From the NCBI RefSeq assembly GCF_005930355.1, contig NZ_VDBO01000002.1:496001-560000 (forward strand): a DNA stretch of 64,000 nt, in the 5' to 3' direction. The notes beneath the pieces were generated by a model that worked only from the letters and a program-made list of their open reading frames with translations, had not been told where the DNA came from and searched no databases. Below, in pieces: positions 44,624 to 52,000 of this stretch. Source of the stretch: Paenibacillus sinopodophylli (GTDB taxonomy: Bacteria; Bacillota; Bacilli; Paenibacillales; Paenibacillaceae). Positions within the stretch are counted from its first letter, which is position 1; each line of letters starts with the position of its first letter. Made by a program: the position numbers and the translations under genes.

Positions 44624-45419
44624 TACGGCGTTTGCCCGGTTGAAAGTAGAGGGAAAGACGGCATTAATTCCATTTCTAACGATGGGCGATCCTGATCTCG
44701 CGACCTCGGTCGCGATTATCAAGACGCTTGAAGAGTCAGGCGCCGATATGATTGAACTTGGCGTTCCTTATTCTGATCCGCTGGCAGACGGTCCTGTCAT
44801 ACAACGGGCATCCGAGCGAGCGTTGCTTAACAATCGTATTACGCTGCGCGATTGCATTGAAGTAGCTGAGCAGGCGCGCGAGGCTGGTGTTAAGATTCCG
44901 TTTATTCTCTTTACTTACTATAATCCAATCTTCCAATTCGGCTTAGAAGCGTTCTTCGAGCTTGTGAAAAGTAAAGGCATCAGCGGACTGATTATTCCTG
45001 ATTTGCCGATCGAAGAGGATGGAGAGGTTCGTCAGCTAGCTGAAGCAGCTGATGTGCATCTTATCCCGCTCGTTGCACCAACCTCGAACGATCGTGTTAC
45101 TCGGATCTCGCGTAAAGCAAGAGGCTTTGTGTATTGCGTATCTTCGCTTGGCGTTACGGGAGTCAGAGCAGATTTCCACAAAGGCATCGATGATTTTCTT
45201 AGCTTGGTTCGTGAAGCGACCGATTTGCCAATCGCAGTCGGCTTCGGGATTTCAAGCCGTGAGCAGGTGGCTCGGTTTGAAAAGCAATGTGACGGCGTAA
45301 TCGTCGGCAGTGCGATCGTCCGCCAGATTGAAGAGGCTATTCCATTGCTGAACGATGCTAGCAGACGAGAAGCTGGGCTTAAGCAGATAGGCGATTTTGT
45401 TGCCTCGTTGAAAGGGTAA
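44610..45419 (+). CDS. trpA: Tryptophan synthase alpha chain
   Basis: This 269-residue TIM-barrel protein releases indole from indole-glycerol phosphate and channels it to TrpB. It has the catalytic Glu in [15 protein letters not shown] with the Asp a few residues on, the flexible [14 protein letters not shown] loop and the phosphate site [10 protein letters not shown]. It is the last gene before a terminator, so hisC and tyrA are probably on a separate transcript or on read-through. Confidence 0.96.
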   Translation: MNLIDTAFARLKVEGKTALIPFLTMGDPDLATSVAIIKTLEESGADMIELGVPYSDPLADGPVIQRASERALLNNRITLRDCIEVAEQAREAGVKIPFILFTYYNPIFQFGLEAFFELVKSKGISGLIIPDLPIEEDGEVRQLAEAADVHLIPLVAPTSNDRVTRISRKARGFVYCVSSLGVTGVRADFHKGIDDFLSLVREATDLPIAVGFGISSREQVARFEKQCDGVIVGSAIVRQIEEAIPLLNDASRREAGLKQIGDFVASLKG

Positions 45420-45477
45420 CGAGCAGCTTTCTGTCGGAAGCAGCAGGGTATACAATTCTTAAATAGTAGGTAATAAA

Positions 45478-45508
45478 GTGCCTTCTTGTCGGATGACAAG
45501 AGGGCTTT
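45478..45508 (+). terminator. Terminator after trpA
   Basis: GCCTTCTTGTC-GGAT-GACAAGAGGGC followed by five T; one G-T pair in the stem. Confidence 0.82.
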
Positions 45509-45789
45509 TTGCTGCTTCTTATGAAGGAAGTGATGCTGCAACAATCAACGAGCTATTGTCGTCTTTGGCATAGCACCTTCATAATGAAATGTTCAAAGTA
45601 TCAAAAACATATATTTCCTAGTTGATTGTGTGCGATAATGAACAAGCTTGTTTAGCGAATGCTTGCAAATATAGTATAAACGAGGCATAAGTCACATCTT
45701 TGTGTAAAAAAACTTTAAAACGGTACACAGATATGAGACAATGGACAACGAGTATGACTATTAGTCAATGATAAAGAGGTGAACGGCTC
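45509..45789. other. Intergenic region trpA-hisC
   Basis: I find no gene here. It holds a small palindrome TGACTATTAGTCA (45749-45761), an A-tract near 45707 and the hisC ribosome binding site AAGAGGTG. A promoter for hisC is expected, but no clear -35/-10 pair stands out. No TRAP triplet series and no T-box are visible. Confidence 0.5.
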
Positions 45790-46887
45790 ATGCAGCCCAA
45801 AAGTAATATCGTCCACCTTCCCGTCTATCAACCCGGTAAGCCGGTTGAAGATGTTAAGAGGGAGCTAGGGTTAACAGAAGTAATTAAGCTTGCATCAAAC
45901 GAAAATCCGTTTGGGTGTTCCGAGCAAGCGAAAACAGCAGTCATCGAGGAACTAGGGAATTTCAATATATATCCAGATGGTGCTAGTGTGGAATTAACGG
46001 CGGCACTGGCGAAAGAGCTTCAAGTGCACACGAACCAAATTATTTTCGGCACAGGCTCCAGTGAAATTATACTTATGATTAATAGAGCGTTTATGTCTCC
46101 TGGAGACGAAACGATTATGGCGGATGAAACATTCCCACAATATAAACACAATGCAGAAATCGAGAATTCGCGTATTGTAGAGGTTCCACTCAAAGAGGGC
46201 AAGCATGATCTGCCTGCAATGGTAGCTCAAATTAATGACCGTACCAAAATCATTTGGATATGCAACCCGAACAATCCGACCGGAACGATCGTGACATTGC
46301 AGGAATTATCTGCATTTATGCAGCAGGTACCAGCGAATGTGTTGGTCGTACTTGACGAAGCATATGGCGAATACATTGAGGATGCAGCGTTCCCAGATGG
46401 TGTTCAACTTCTCAAAGAGCATCGCAATCTGATTGTACTGCGTACTTTTTCCAAAATTTACGGATTAGCAGCGCTGCGTATCGGCTATGGTGTTGGACAT
46501 CCAGATGTAATACGGTTTATTAATCAGGTTCGTGAACCGTTCAATACGTCCCGTGCTGCACAAGCGGCAGCGAAAGCAGCGATTGCAGACAAAACGTTTA
46601 TTGCCTATTGCCGTGATCAGAATAAACAGGGACTAACCTATTTGGCGGAGCAATTCGATCGTCTTGGCTTGTCATATTTCCCAGCTTACGGCAACTTCAT
46701 TATGGTAGATGTGAAGAGACCATCCCCCGAAGTATTCGACGGCTTGCTTCGCAGAGGCATTATTTCACGGCCGCGCTGGGCTTATTATCCGAACCATATC
46801 CGTATTACGGTAGGCACGCGTGAGCAGAATGAGAAATTTGTTGCTGCATTAGAACAGGTTTTAGAAGAATCGGCGGTGCAAGGATAA
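45790..46887 (+). CDS. hisC: Histidinol-phosphate aminotransferase (HisC/aromatic aminotransferase)
   Basis: A 365-residue class I/II PLP aminotransferase with the PLP lysine Lys222 (RTFSKIYGLAALRIGY), the LDEAYGEY aspartate and NPNNPTG. In Bacillus the homologue, encoded in the trp supra-operon, serves both histidine and Tyr/Phe synthesis; the position next to tyrA suggests the same dual use here. AAAGAGGTG precedes the ATG. Confidence 0.94.
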   Translation: MQPKSNIVHLPVYQPGKPVEDVKRELGLTEVIKLASNENPFGCSEQAKTAVIEELGNFNIYPDGASVELTAALAKELQVHTNQIIFGTGSSEIILMINRAFMSPGDETIMADETFPQYKHNAEIENSRIVEVPLKEGKHDLPAMVAQINDRTKIIWICNPNNPTGTIVTLQELSAFMQQVPANVLVVLDEAYGEYIEDAAFPDGVQLLKEHRNLIVLRTFSKIYGLAALRIGYGVGHPDVIRFINQVREPFNTSRAAQAAAKAAIADKTFIAYCRDQNKQGLTYLAEQFDRLGLSYFPAYGNFIMVDVKRPSPEVFDGLLRRGIISRPRWAYYPNHIRITVGTREQNEKFVAALEQVLEESAVQG

Positions 46888-46891
46888 AGCT

Positions 46892-47983
46892 ATGACTACA
46901 GTTGCGATTTTTGGAGTAGGGCTGATCGGAGGTTCGATCGCTCTTTGCTTTAAGGGGAAACCTGGAATTACCGTGATCGGCCATTCGAATCGGCCTTCTC
47001 AAGTGGAGAAATATTTGCAGAGAGGTGTCGTCGATATTGCGACGACTTCGATGCAGGAAGCCGCGGAGCAGGCAGATTTTATATTCGTATGCGTACCGGT
47101 TGGGAATATCGAAGAATACATGGAGAAGCTCTCCGCTTTCAAGCTTAAACCTGGCTGTATTATTACGGACGCAGGCAGCACCAAAGCTTCGGTTGCAGCA
47201 TGTGCGAAATCGCTTGATTTCGGACAAGCTTTCTTTATCGGCGGCCATCCGATGGCAGGCTCTGAACGGACGGGAGTCGAGGCAGCCTCTTCTCATCTTT
47301 ATGAGAATGCTTACTACGTGCTTACACCAGATGAGGAGACGCCGGAGGAGGTTGTCGATCGGCTTGTTGAGCTGCTTACGCATACGAAAGCGAATGTTGT
47401 TCGAGTGAATGCGAAGGAGCATGATGAGATCGCAGGGGCAATCAGTCATTTGCCGCATATTATTGCTGTATCGTTAGTGAACCAAATTCGCGGCTACAAT
47501 GAGCAGAATGAACTATATGAATCACTCGCTGCTGGCGGGTTCCGTGATATTACGAGAATCGCCTCAGGCGATCCGATTCTTTGGCGTGATATTCTCATCA
47601 ATAATCGTCAGGTCATATTAAAGCTGCTTCAGGACTGGAGCAATGAAACGAATAAGTTTGTTCAGATGCTCGAGCATGCAGATGGGGATGCTATTGCAGG
47701 TGCGTTCGAAACGGCGGGACACTTCCGCAGCAAAATGCCGGAGCGCCGCAAAGGGATGATTCATTCTGCATTTGATTGTTATGTAGACATTCCCGATCAT
47801 CCCGGAATTATTGGTAAAATCACGAGTGAGTTAGGTAACAGTCTCATCAATCTAAGCAATATTCATATTATTGAAAGCAGGGAAGATGTACCAGGCATCC
47901 TGAGGCTGTCATTCCGAAGCCAAGAGTATTTGGATCAGGCTGTAATCCTGCTTACTGCAAAAGGCTATGACGTTCACCTTTAA
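46892..47983 (+). CDS. tyrA: Prephenate dehydrogenase with ACT domain
   Basis: This 363-residue enzyme oxidises prephenate to 4-hydroxyphenylpyruvate. It has the NAD site IFGVGLIGGSIALCF, GGHPMAGSERTG with the catalytic His, and a C-terminal ACT domain (DIPDHPGIIGKITSELGNS) for tyrosine feedback. It is intact. In Bacillus aroE follows; here it is replaced by a repeat, a candidate small RNA and a recombinase. Confidence 0.95.
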   Translation: MTTVAIFGVGLIGGSIALCFKGKPGITVIGHSNRPSQVEKYLQRGVVDIATTSMQEAAEQADFIFVCVPVGNIEEYMEKLSAFKLKPGCIITDAGSTKASVAACAKSLDFGQAFFIGGHPMAGSERTGVEAASSHLYENAYYVLTPDEETPEEVVDRLVELLTHTKANVVRVNAKEHDEIAGAISHLPHIIAVSLVNQIRGYNEQNELYESLAAGGFRDITRIASGDPILWRDILINNRQVILKLLQDWSNETNKFVQMLEHADGDAIAGAFETAGHFRSKMPERRKGMIHSAFDCYVDIPDHPGIIGKITSELGNSLINLSNIHIIESREDVPGILRLSFRSQEYLDQAVILLTAKGYDVHL

Positions 47984-48009
47984 TCGGGTGAGCGTTTTTT
48001 TGTGCAAAC

Positions 48010-48102
48010 ATAGAAAGTGTATCCTTAGGTTATACATTCTCAATGGTACTCGGAATGAAACGTGCGGCGCTGCCAATGAAAGGCTAGAGCCGTTTCACCT
48101 TG
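48010..48102 (+). repeat. Composite palindromic repeat, copy D (subfamily 1)
   Basis: Leading hairpin GAAAGTGTAT / TATACATTC, linker with ACTCGG, then the 51-base core GGAATGAAACG to CGTTTCACCTTG at 48052-48102. Confidence 0.8.
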
Positions 48103-48135
48103 ATACAAGCGCTTCCAAAATAAATAAAAGAAAAA

Positions 48136-48176
48136 TGAAAGCGCTTATTGACAAACTGGAAGCGTATACATATAAT
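48136..48176 (+). promoter_or_regulatory. Consensus sigma-A promoter with a cre-like operator
   Basis: TTGACA (48148-48153), 17 bases, TATAAT (48171-48176): both hexamers are perfect. TGAAAGCGCTTATT (48136-48149), overlapping the -35 box, resembles a CcpA cre site, so the promoter may be repressed when preferred sugars are present. Confidence 0.7.
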
Positions 48177-48182
48177 AAAGGT

Positions 48183-48262
48183 ACAGTATGGTTTCTCTCC
48201 ACTCCTATCCAAAAACTGTAGCTTTCATAATGAAGGCTGACCACTCTTCGGAGTGGTTTTTT
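48183..48262 (+). ncRNA. Candidate small RNA (about 80 nt) ending in a strong terminator
   Basis: From the predicted start near 48183 the RNA would form TACAGT / ACTGTA (48183-48219 region), AGCTTTC-ATAAT-GAAGGCT and the terminator CCACTC-TTCG-GAGTGG (48241-48256) followed by eleven T. The first loop is pyrimidine-rich (TTTCTCTCCACTCCTATCC), i.e. complementary to ribosome binding sites. No open reading frame of note fits in it. Confidence 0.55.
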
Positions 48263-48265
48263 TTT

Positions 48266-49777
48266 TTAGAAATACAATACCTCGTTTTTTCCGTAGCCTG
48301 ATTTTGTATAGTTAATTTCTTGTATTTCTCCCCATCTAAAGTGAATTTCAGTAATTTTATTTGGAATGATCTTTTCAATAATTAGTTCTGTCATAATTCT
48401 TTTGTCATTTGAATCAAGACCAAGCTCAAATGCAATCGCGAGCTCGCTAAGAAGCTCATCAAAATTACCATACTTATTGTTCGTTTTTGGGATAGGCATA
48501 TTTTCTAATTTTTTATTTATTTCGATTTGTTTCTTCTCATATCTTTTCATAAGGTCGCTAAAATGTTGTTCACTCAATTTTTGATGCATGTAGAAATCAT
48601 CAAATACATTTTGAATTGCAATTTCTAAGTTTCTAGATTCAGTCTGTAGGTGTTGAATAACACTAAGCGTGTTGTCCGTTTCATCAATTATTTTACTAGA
48701 TATTTGTTCTTTACTGTAACGACCGTTGCTTATATCAACTATTCTTTTTAAAATTGCATCATTAAGTGATGGGAGATCTATAACAGGACTCTTACAATTA
48801 CCATTAGAATTTTTAGAGCTGCAAACATATCTTCTTGTTTTTTTGCTGCTAGTTTGCCTAGAATGCATTTTGCTTCCACACATTGGACAGCGTAGGATAG
48901 ACGACAAGAGTTGTCTATTTTTACCTCTCCACATGTTATCTTTACCGAATAGAGTTCGCTGTATATACATGAAATCTTCTGTGGAAACCAGTGATGGGAA
49001 ATTCATAAGTGGATATAAAACACCTTTCCATTTTTGCATGGCTGTATAGGAGATGTTATTTAACATATAACGAACTCTTCTAGGGGTCCATTTAACTCCA
49101 GTGTGAGTCAGAATAGATTCTGAATTAAGCCAGTTTGAAATGATATAAGTTCCTTTTCCTTCTTTAGCTAAATGGAAAGCTTGTTTAACAGCTTCTGCTT
49201 TAAAACCATCTTCAATGAATACTCCATCTTTCTTTATAATTCCAAAAGGGGCAGGACCGCCATTCCAGCGTCCTTTTTTTGCATTTATTTCCTTACTATC
49301 ATTAGTAATATCGCTTAGATTATCGCTGAAATACTCATTTAGATTTACAAGGATGTTTGCAACCATTCTACCTGTTGGGGAACTAAAGTCCAGTAGCTCA
49401 GCAGTAGAACATATGTCCACCTTTAATTTTGAAAGTGATTCGTGAATAAGAATAAAGTCTTTTTTTCTTCGTGTTATTCGAGAAAGATTGAAGGCAACAA
49501 ATTTTCTAACGCGTTTATGGCTATTAATATACTCAAATGCATTCATTAATCCTGGTCGTTTAAGATAACTTATTCTAAATCCTGAATAATCAATATCCTT
49601 AAAAACACCTACTAGTTTCCAATTATTCATATCACAAAAGCTTTGAATTTTCGCCATTTGTGTTTGCTCTGAAATATCCTCTTTATCCTCACGCTCATCA
49701 CTTTGTCTTATATATCCAACTGCTTCAATAATTTCATCATTGTTTTCGTTTTGATCTAATTTTCTTTTAACAACCAA
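48266..49777 (-). CDS. Large serine recombinase (integrase)
   Basis: This 503-residue site-specific recombinase of the resolvase/invertase superfamily has the catalytic Ser26 in YIRQS and an N-terminal resolvase domain to about residue 170. A recombinase domain follows (GPAPFGIIKKDG, then the conserved LNSESILTHTGVKWTPRRVRYML). It also has a zinc ribbon (CPMCGSKMH...YVCSSKN...C, about residues 300-330) and a C-terminal coiled-coil. This layout is typical of phage and ICE integrases. The TTG start has GGAGG nine bases upstream. AT-rich codon use contrasts with tyrA. Confidence 0.92.
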   Translation of the reverse strand: MVVKRKLDQNENNDEIIEAVGYIRQSDEREDKEDISEQTQMAKIQSFCDMNNWKLVGVFKDIDYSGFRISYLKRPGLMNAFEYINSHKRVRKFVAFNLSRITRRKKDFILIHESLSKLKVDICSTAELLDFSSPTGRMVANILVNLNEYFSDNLSDITNDSKEINAKKGRWNGGPAPFGIIKKDGVFIEDGFKAEAVKQAFHLAKEGKGTYIISNWLNSESILTHTGVKWTPRRVRYMLNNISYTAMQKWKGVLYPLMNFPSLVSTEDFMYIQRTLFGKDNMWRGKNRQLLSSILRCPMCGSKMHSRQTSSKKTRRYVCSSKNSNGNCKSPVIDLPSLNDAILKRIVDISNGRYSKEQISSKIIDETDNTLSVIQHLQTESRNLEIAIQNVFDDFYMHQKLSEQHFSDLMKRYEKKQIEINKKLENMPIPKTNNKYGNFDELLSELAIAFELGLDSNDKRIMTELIIEKIIPNKITEIHFRWGEIQEINYTKSGYGKNEVLYF

Positions 49778-49799
49778 CTTCCAATTCCTCCTTGTCCTT

Positions 49800-50483
49800 T
49801 TATCTAAATTTCTTTCTTAATTCAACTACTTTTCCTAAAACAGTTACTTCTTTAATATTCACAACAATTGGCTTGATTTTTTTATTCGATGGAACTAACA
49901 CACAGATATTGTCTTTAAAGAACACTCGAAATAGTTTTGCAGAAGCACCATTAATTGAAATTAAAGTAATGTCATTGTAGTTAATCTCTTTGACAGCTGA
50001 ACATATAGCTAAATCACCGTTGTTTATTGAGTCTTCTAACATTGTTTCCGAGTCTACTATTATTGCAAAGGCTTCTCCTTCAGAGTTGTAAGCTTTGTCT
50101 GCGAATTCAGTTCCTAAGACTCGATTTGTTCTTATATTATTTGAAATATTTTCATATACAGGTATCTCTATAAACTGGTTTTTCTCGATTTGTGAAGGTG
50201 AGGCAGTGTCTAGATTATTTAATTGAATAAATTTCAGTTTTATTTCTGCAGGAGCTTTTTCCAAAAAAGAGGCAGTGAGAAGTTGCTCAACATCTCCATT
50301 TGTAACTTTTGCTAACGCTCTTGTAAGGTCATCAGTAGCTGGCCTATCTGTTTTACCATTTTGTAGCTGGCTAATGTAACCTTTGCTGATGTTGAATCCG
50401 TACTTATTTAATTCAACTGAAATATCATGAAGTGTAAGACCAGATTTCGATATGTAGCTTTTGAGTAATTGATAATACGACAT
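49800..50483 (-). CDS. XRE/S24-type phage-like repressor
   Basis: A 227-residue protein with an N-terminal helix-turn-helix (LTLHDISVELNKYGFNISKGYISQLQNGK) and a C-terminal S24 LexA/CI-like domain (GEAFAIIVDSETMLEDSINNGDLAIC...AKLFRVF). The usual catalytic Ser-Met of S24 proteases reads Thr-Met when aligned on the following GD, while the Lys of AKLF remains, so self-cleavage is doubtful. The start at 50483 follows GAGGAG by eight bases. It precedes the integrase on the same strand, as in many lysogeny modules. Confidence 0.85.
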   Translation of the reverse strand: MSYYQLLKSYISKSGLTLHDISVELNKYGFNISKGYISQLQNGKTDRPATDDLTRALAKVTNGDVEQLLTASFLEKAPAEIKLKFIQLNNLDTASPSQIEKNQFIEIPVYENISNNIRTNRVLGTEFADKAYNSEGEAFAIIVDSETMLEDSINNGDLAICSAVKEINYNDITLISINGASAKLFRVFFKDNICVLVPSNKKIKPIVVNIKEVTVLGKVVELRKKFR

Positions 50484-50631
50484 ATATTTCACTCCTCTAT
50501 CTTGACCATATTCTAATAAACGTTTCACTAAAAAGTCAATATATATATTTTTAACTATTGACTGAAACACCGGCATAATTTACTATGAACTAGCTGGGTA
50601 AATAAGGAAGAAGACCGCAGACATACATAGA

Positions 50632-50844
50632 ATGCACAAAAGAGCAGCCAGTTTGGATGCCCCTTATATTAATTTATTTAATTTACATCTAGAGGAGAAG
50701 GTGAAGTGTTTGGAAATTAATGATTTAGTGAGGTTGATAACAATAATGACAAATAGAGAGATCGACAGTCTAATTAATATTTTGAGATTGGATCCACAAA
50801 TGGACATGCTCGTAGAGTTTTTAGAAAGAATTCAAAGGAATTAG
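50632..50844 (+). CDS. Small helical protein of unknown function
   Basis: A possible 70-residue product (HKRAASLDAPYINLF...MDMLVEFLERIQRN) with a strongly amphipathic, Leu/Ile-rich helix but no known motif. The ribosome binding site is weak (AAGGAAG, far upstream). It runs divergently from the S24 repressor, in the position where phage-like elements often carry a small regulatory gene, and overlaps the end of the next gene by four bases. Confidence 0.4.
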   Translation: MHKRAASLDAPYINLFNLHLEEKVKCLEINDLVRLITIMTNREIDSLINILRLDPQMDMLVEFLERIQRN

Positions 50845-51200
50845 TCTTTAATAATAAATTGAACAGTTTTAAGAACATGTTCAATTTGATCTTTATTCAT
50901 TTTTTCCAATAGTGTATACAGTTGAAGTTTCTTCTCTTCTGTCATATTGATATTTTCTAACCTTTTCATATCAAGACCATTTCTAATATCTGAATGTCCA
51001 GTTAAATAATCTGTTGTTACATTAAAAATCTCTGCAAGTTGTTTGAGATTATCAATGCTGGGCTGACGTTTACCTGCTTCATAGTTTGCATATGTTGGTC
51101 GAGCAACACCTATTTTTTTAGCAACAATATCTTGAGTCCATTCATTTCTTAACCTTTCATATTCTATCCGCTTACCTACTATTTCTTTAATAGTAATCAC
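50841..51200 (-). CDS. XRE family transcriptional regulator
   Basis: A 119-residue protein with an N-terminal Cro/CI helix-turn-helix (WTQDIVAKKIGVARPTYANYEAGKRQPSIDNLKQLAEIF) and a charged helical C-terminus for dimerisation. The start appears to be GTG at 51200 with only a weak SD, so the exact start is uncertain. It is divergent from the small XRE gene at 51344; the region between them carries four copies of an operator, which fits mutual or self control. Confidence 0.82.
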   Translation of the reverse strand: MITIKEIVGKRIEYERLRNEWTQDIVAKKIGVARPTYANYEAGKRQPSIDNLKQLAEIFNVTTDYLTGHSDIRNGLDMKRLENINMTEEKKLQLYTLLEKMNKDQIEHVLKTVQFIIKD

Positions 51201-51217
51201 CTCAATACAATTATAAC

Positions 51218-51259
51218 GTTTCTAAATGAAACATATACAGATTCATTTCAATAAGAAAC
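51218..51259. promoter_or_regulatory. Operators O1 and O2 (GTTTC-N5-GAAAC)
   Basis: O1 is GTTTC-TAAAT-GAAAC (51218-51232). O2 is ATTTC-AATAA-GAAAC (51245-51259), with one base off the palindrome. They lie next to the start of the leftward XRE gene. Confidence 0.75.
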
Positions 51260-51266
51260 AAAATGT

Positions 51267-51295
51267 TTGACAAGTTTCATATCGAAACATATAAT
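51267..51295 (+). promoter_or_regulatory. Consensus promoter with operator O3 in the spacer
   Basis: TTGACA (51267-51272), 17 bases, TATAAT (51290-51295). Operator O3, GTTTC-ATATC-GAAAC (51274-51288), fills the spacer almost exactly, so the bound regulator would exclude RNA polymerase. Confidence 0.85.
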
Positions 51296-51308
51296 AATTA
51301 CATTGTTA

Positions 51309-51323
51309 GTTTCGTTATGAAAC
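51309..51323. promoter_or_regulatory. Operator O4
   Basis: GTTTC-GTTAT-GAAAC, just downstream of the -10 box and upstream of the small XRE gene. Confidence 0.75.
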
Positions 51324-51343
51324 ATACCAGGGGTGGTGATGTA

Positions 51344-51535
51344 ATGAAAATGGTAAATCGTAACTGGCTAACTGAACTTAGAGGAAATGAATCGCAAGAA
51401 GTCGTTGCTGATCGTGCAGGTGTAAGTAGGAGTAATTATACAAACATTGAGAATGGCCTGCGCTCTCCAAGTGTAGACACTGCAAAAAAAATAGCTGGAG
51501 CATTAAACTTTGAATGGACTCGTTTTTTTAACTAA
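51344..51535 (+). CDS. Small XRE/Cro-like regulator
   Basis: A 63-residue helix-turn-helix protein (MKMVNRNWLTELRGNESQEVVADRAGVSRSNYTNIENG...). It is almost only the DNA-binding domain, like a Cro protein. GGGGTGGTG precedes the ATG at 51344; an earlier in-frame ATG at 51263 lies before the promoter and cannot be used. It is expressed from the O3-overlapped promoter, opposite the larger XRE regulator: the layout of a bistable switch. Confidence 0.82.
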   Translation: MKMVNRNWLTELRGNESQEVVADRAGVSRSNYTNIENGLRSPSVDTAKKIAGALNFEWTRFFN

Positions 51536-51539
51536 ATAT

Positions 51540-51554
51540 GTTTCGTATTGAAAC
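51540..51554. promoter_or_regulatory. Operator O5, downstream of the cro-like gene
   Basis: GTTTC-GTATT-GAAAC, 5 bases after the stop codon. It has the same core as O1-O4 but lies away from the main promoter. Confidence 0.7.
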
Positions 51555-51637
51555 ATTTAAGACATAAGATTTAAACTAAATGAAGTACCAAAAAAGATGA
51601 TCGATTAACAGTTGACCATCATCTCGAGGAGAAAAAT

Positions 51638-51666
51638 AAAATTGTAGCCTAGACTCCTACAATTTT
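51638..51666 (+). terminator. Hairpin after the cro-like gene
   Basis: AAAATTGTAG pairs perfectly with CTACAATTTT around CCTAGACTC. The 3' arm itself is T-rich and is followed by ACACTTTTC, so it could end the upstream transcript. A further inverted pair, GATGAT / ATCATC, lies at about 51592-51623. Confidence 0.5.
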
Positions 51667-51770
51667 ACACTTTTCCCCGTATTCACCGCAATGGGTTTTT
51701 ATAAAATTCCACTGATGTTTGATTTATTCTTTCACGTTAATAGGATATTGAAGTAAAGAGGTGAGCTTAA

Positions 51771-51881
51771 TTGAGAACTCTTGAAAACTATGAAGACGAA
51801 TTTTTGAAACTTGTTGCAAAGGCGCTTAAAAATTATGCCCTTATTAAACAAAAAGAGATTATTGATACTAAAAACTCGTAA
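51771..51881 (+). CDS. Possible 36-residue peptide
   Basis: A TTG-started reading frame (RTLENYEDEFLKLVAKALKNYA...) with a good GAGGTG site seven bases upstream. The sequence would form one amphipathic helix. It is too short for a family call and could be chance, but the SD and codon use suggest it is real. It lies between the regulator genes and parM. Confidence 0.4.
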   Translation: MRTLENYEDEFLKLVAKALKNYALIKQKEIIDTKNS

Positions 51882-52000
51882 TGAACAAAACTGTGCTTAT
51901 TAATAATTAGTTGTTCTAGGTACTCCTGAATAGAAAGCAGATAATCTGCAAGAAATCATTGATTTTATTGACAGTTACTAACTCTTAGGAGGAATTACAA

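Noticed and set aside
45420..45789. T-box or second TRAP site ahead of hisC
   Set aside because: Only isolated GAG triplets without a 5-base pitch and no T-box consensus are present.
48000..48266. tRNA-type attachment site for the element
   Set aside because: No tRNA gene or tRNA fragment is present, and no direct repeat of this junction was found further right in the window.
51555..52000. parC-like repeat array upstream of parM
   Set aside because: I looked for tandem direct repeats and found only two hairpins and a small open frame.
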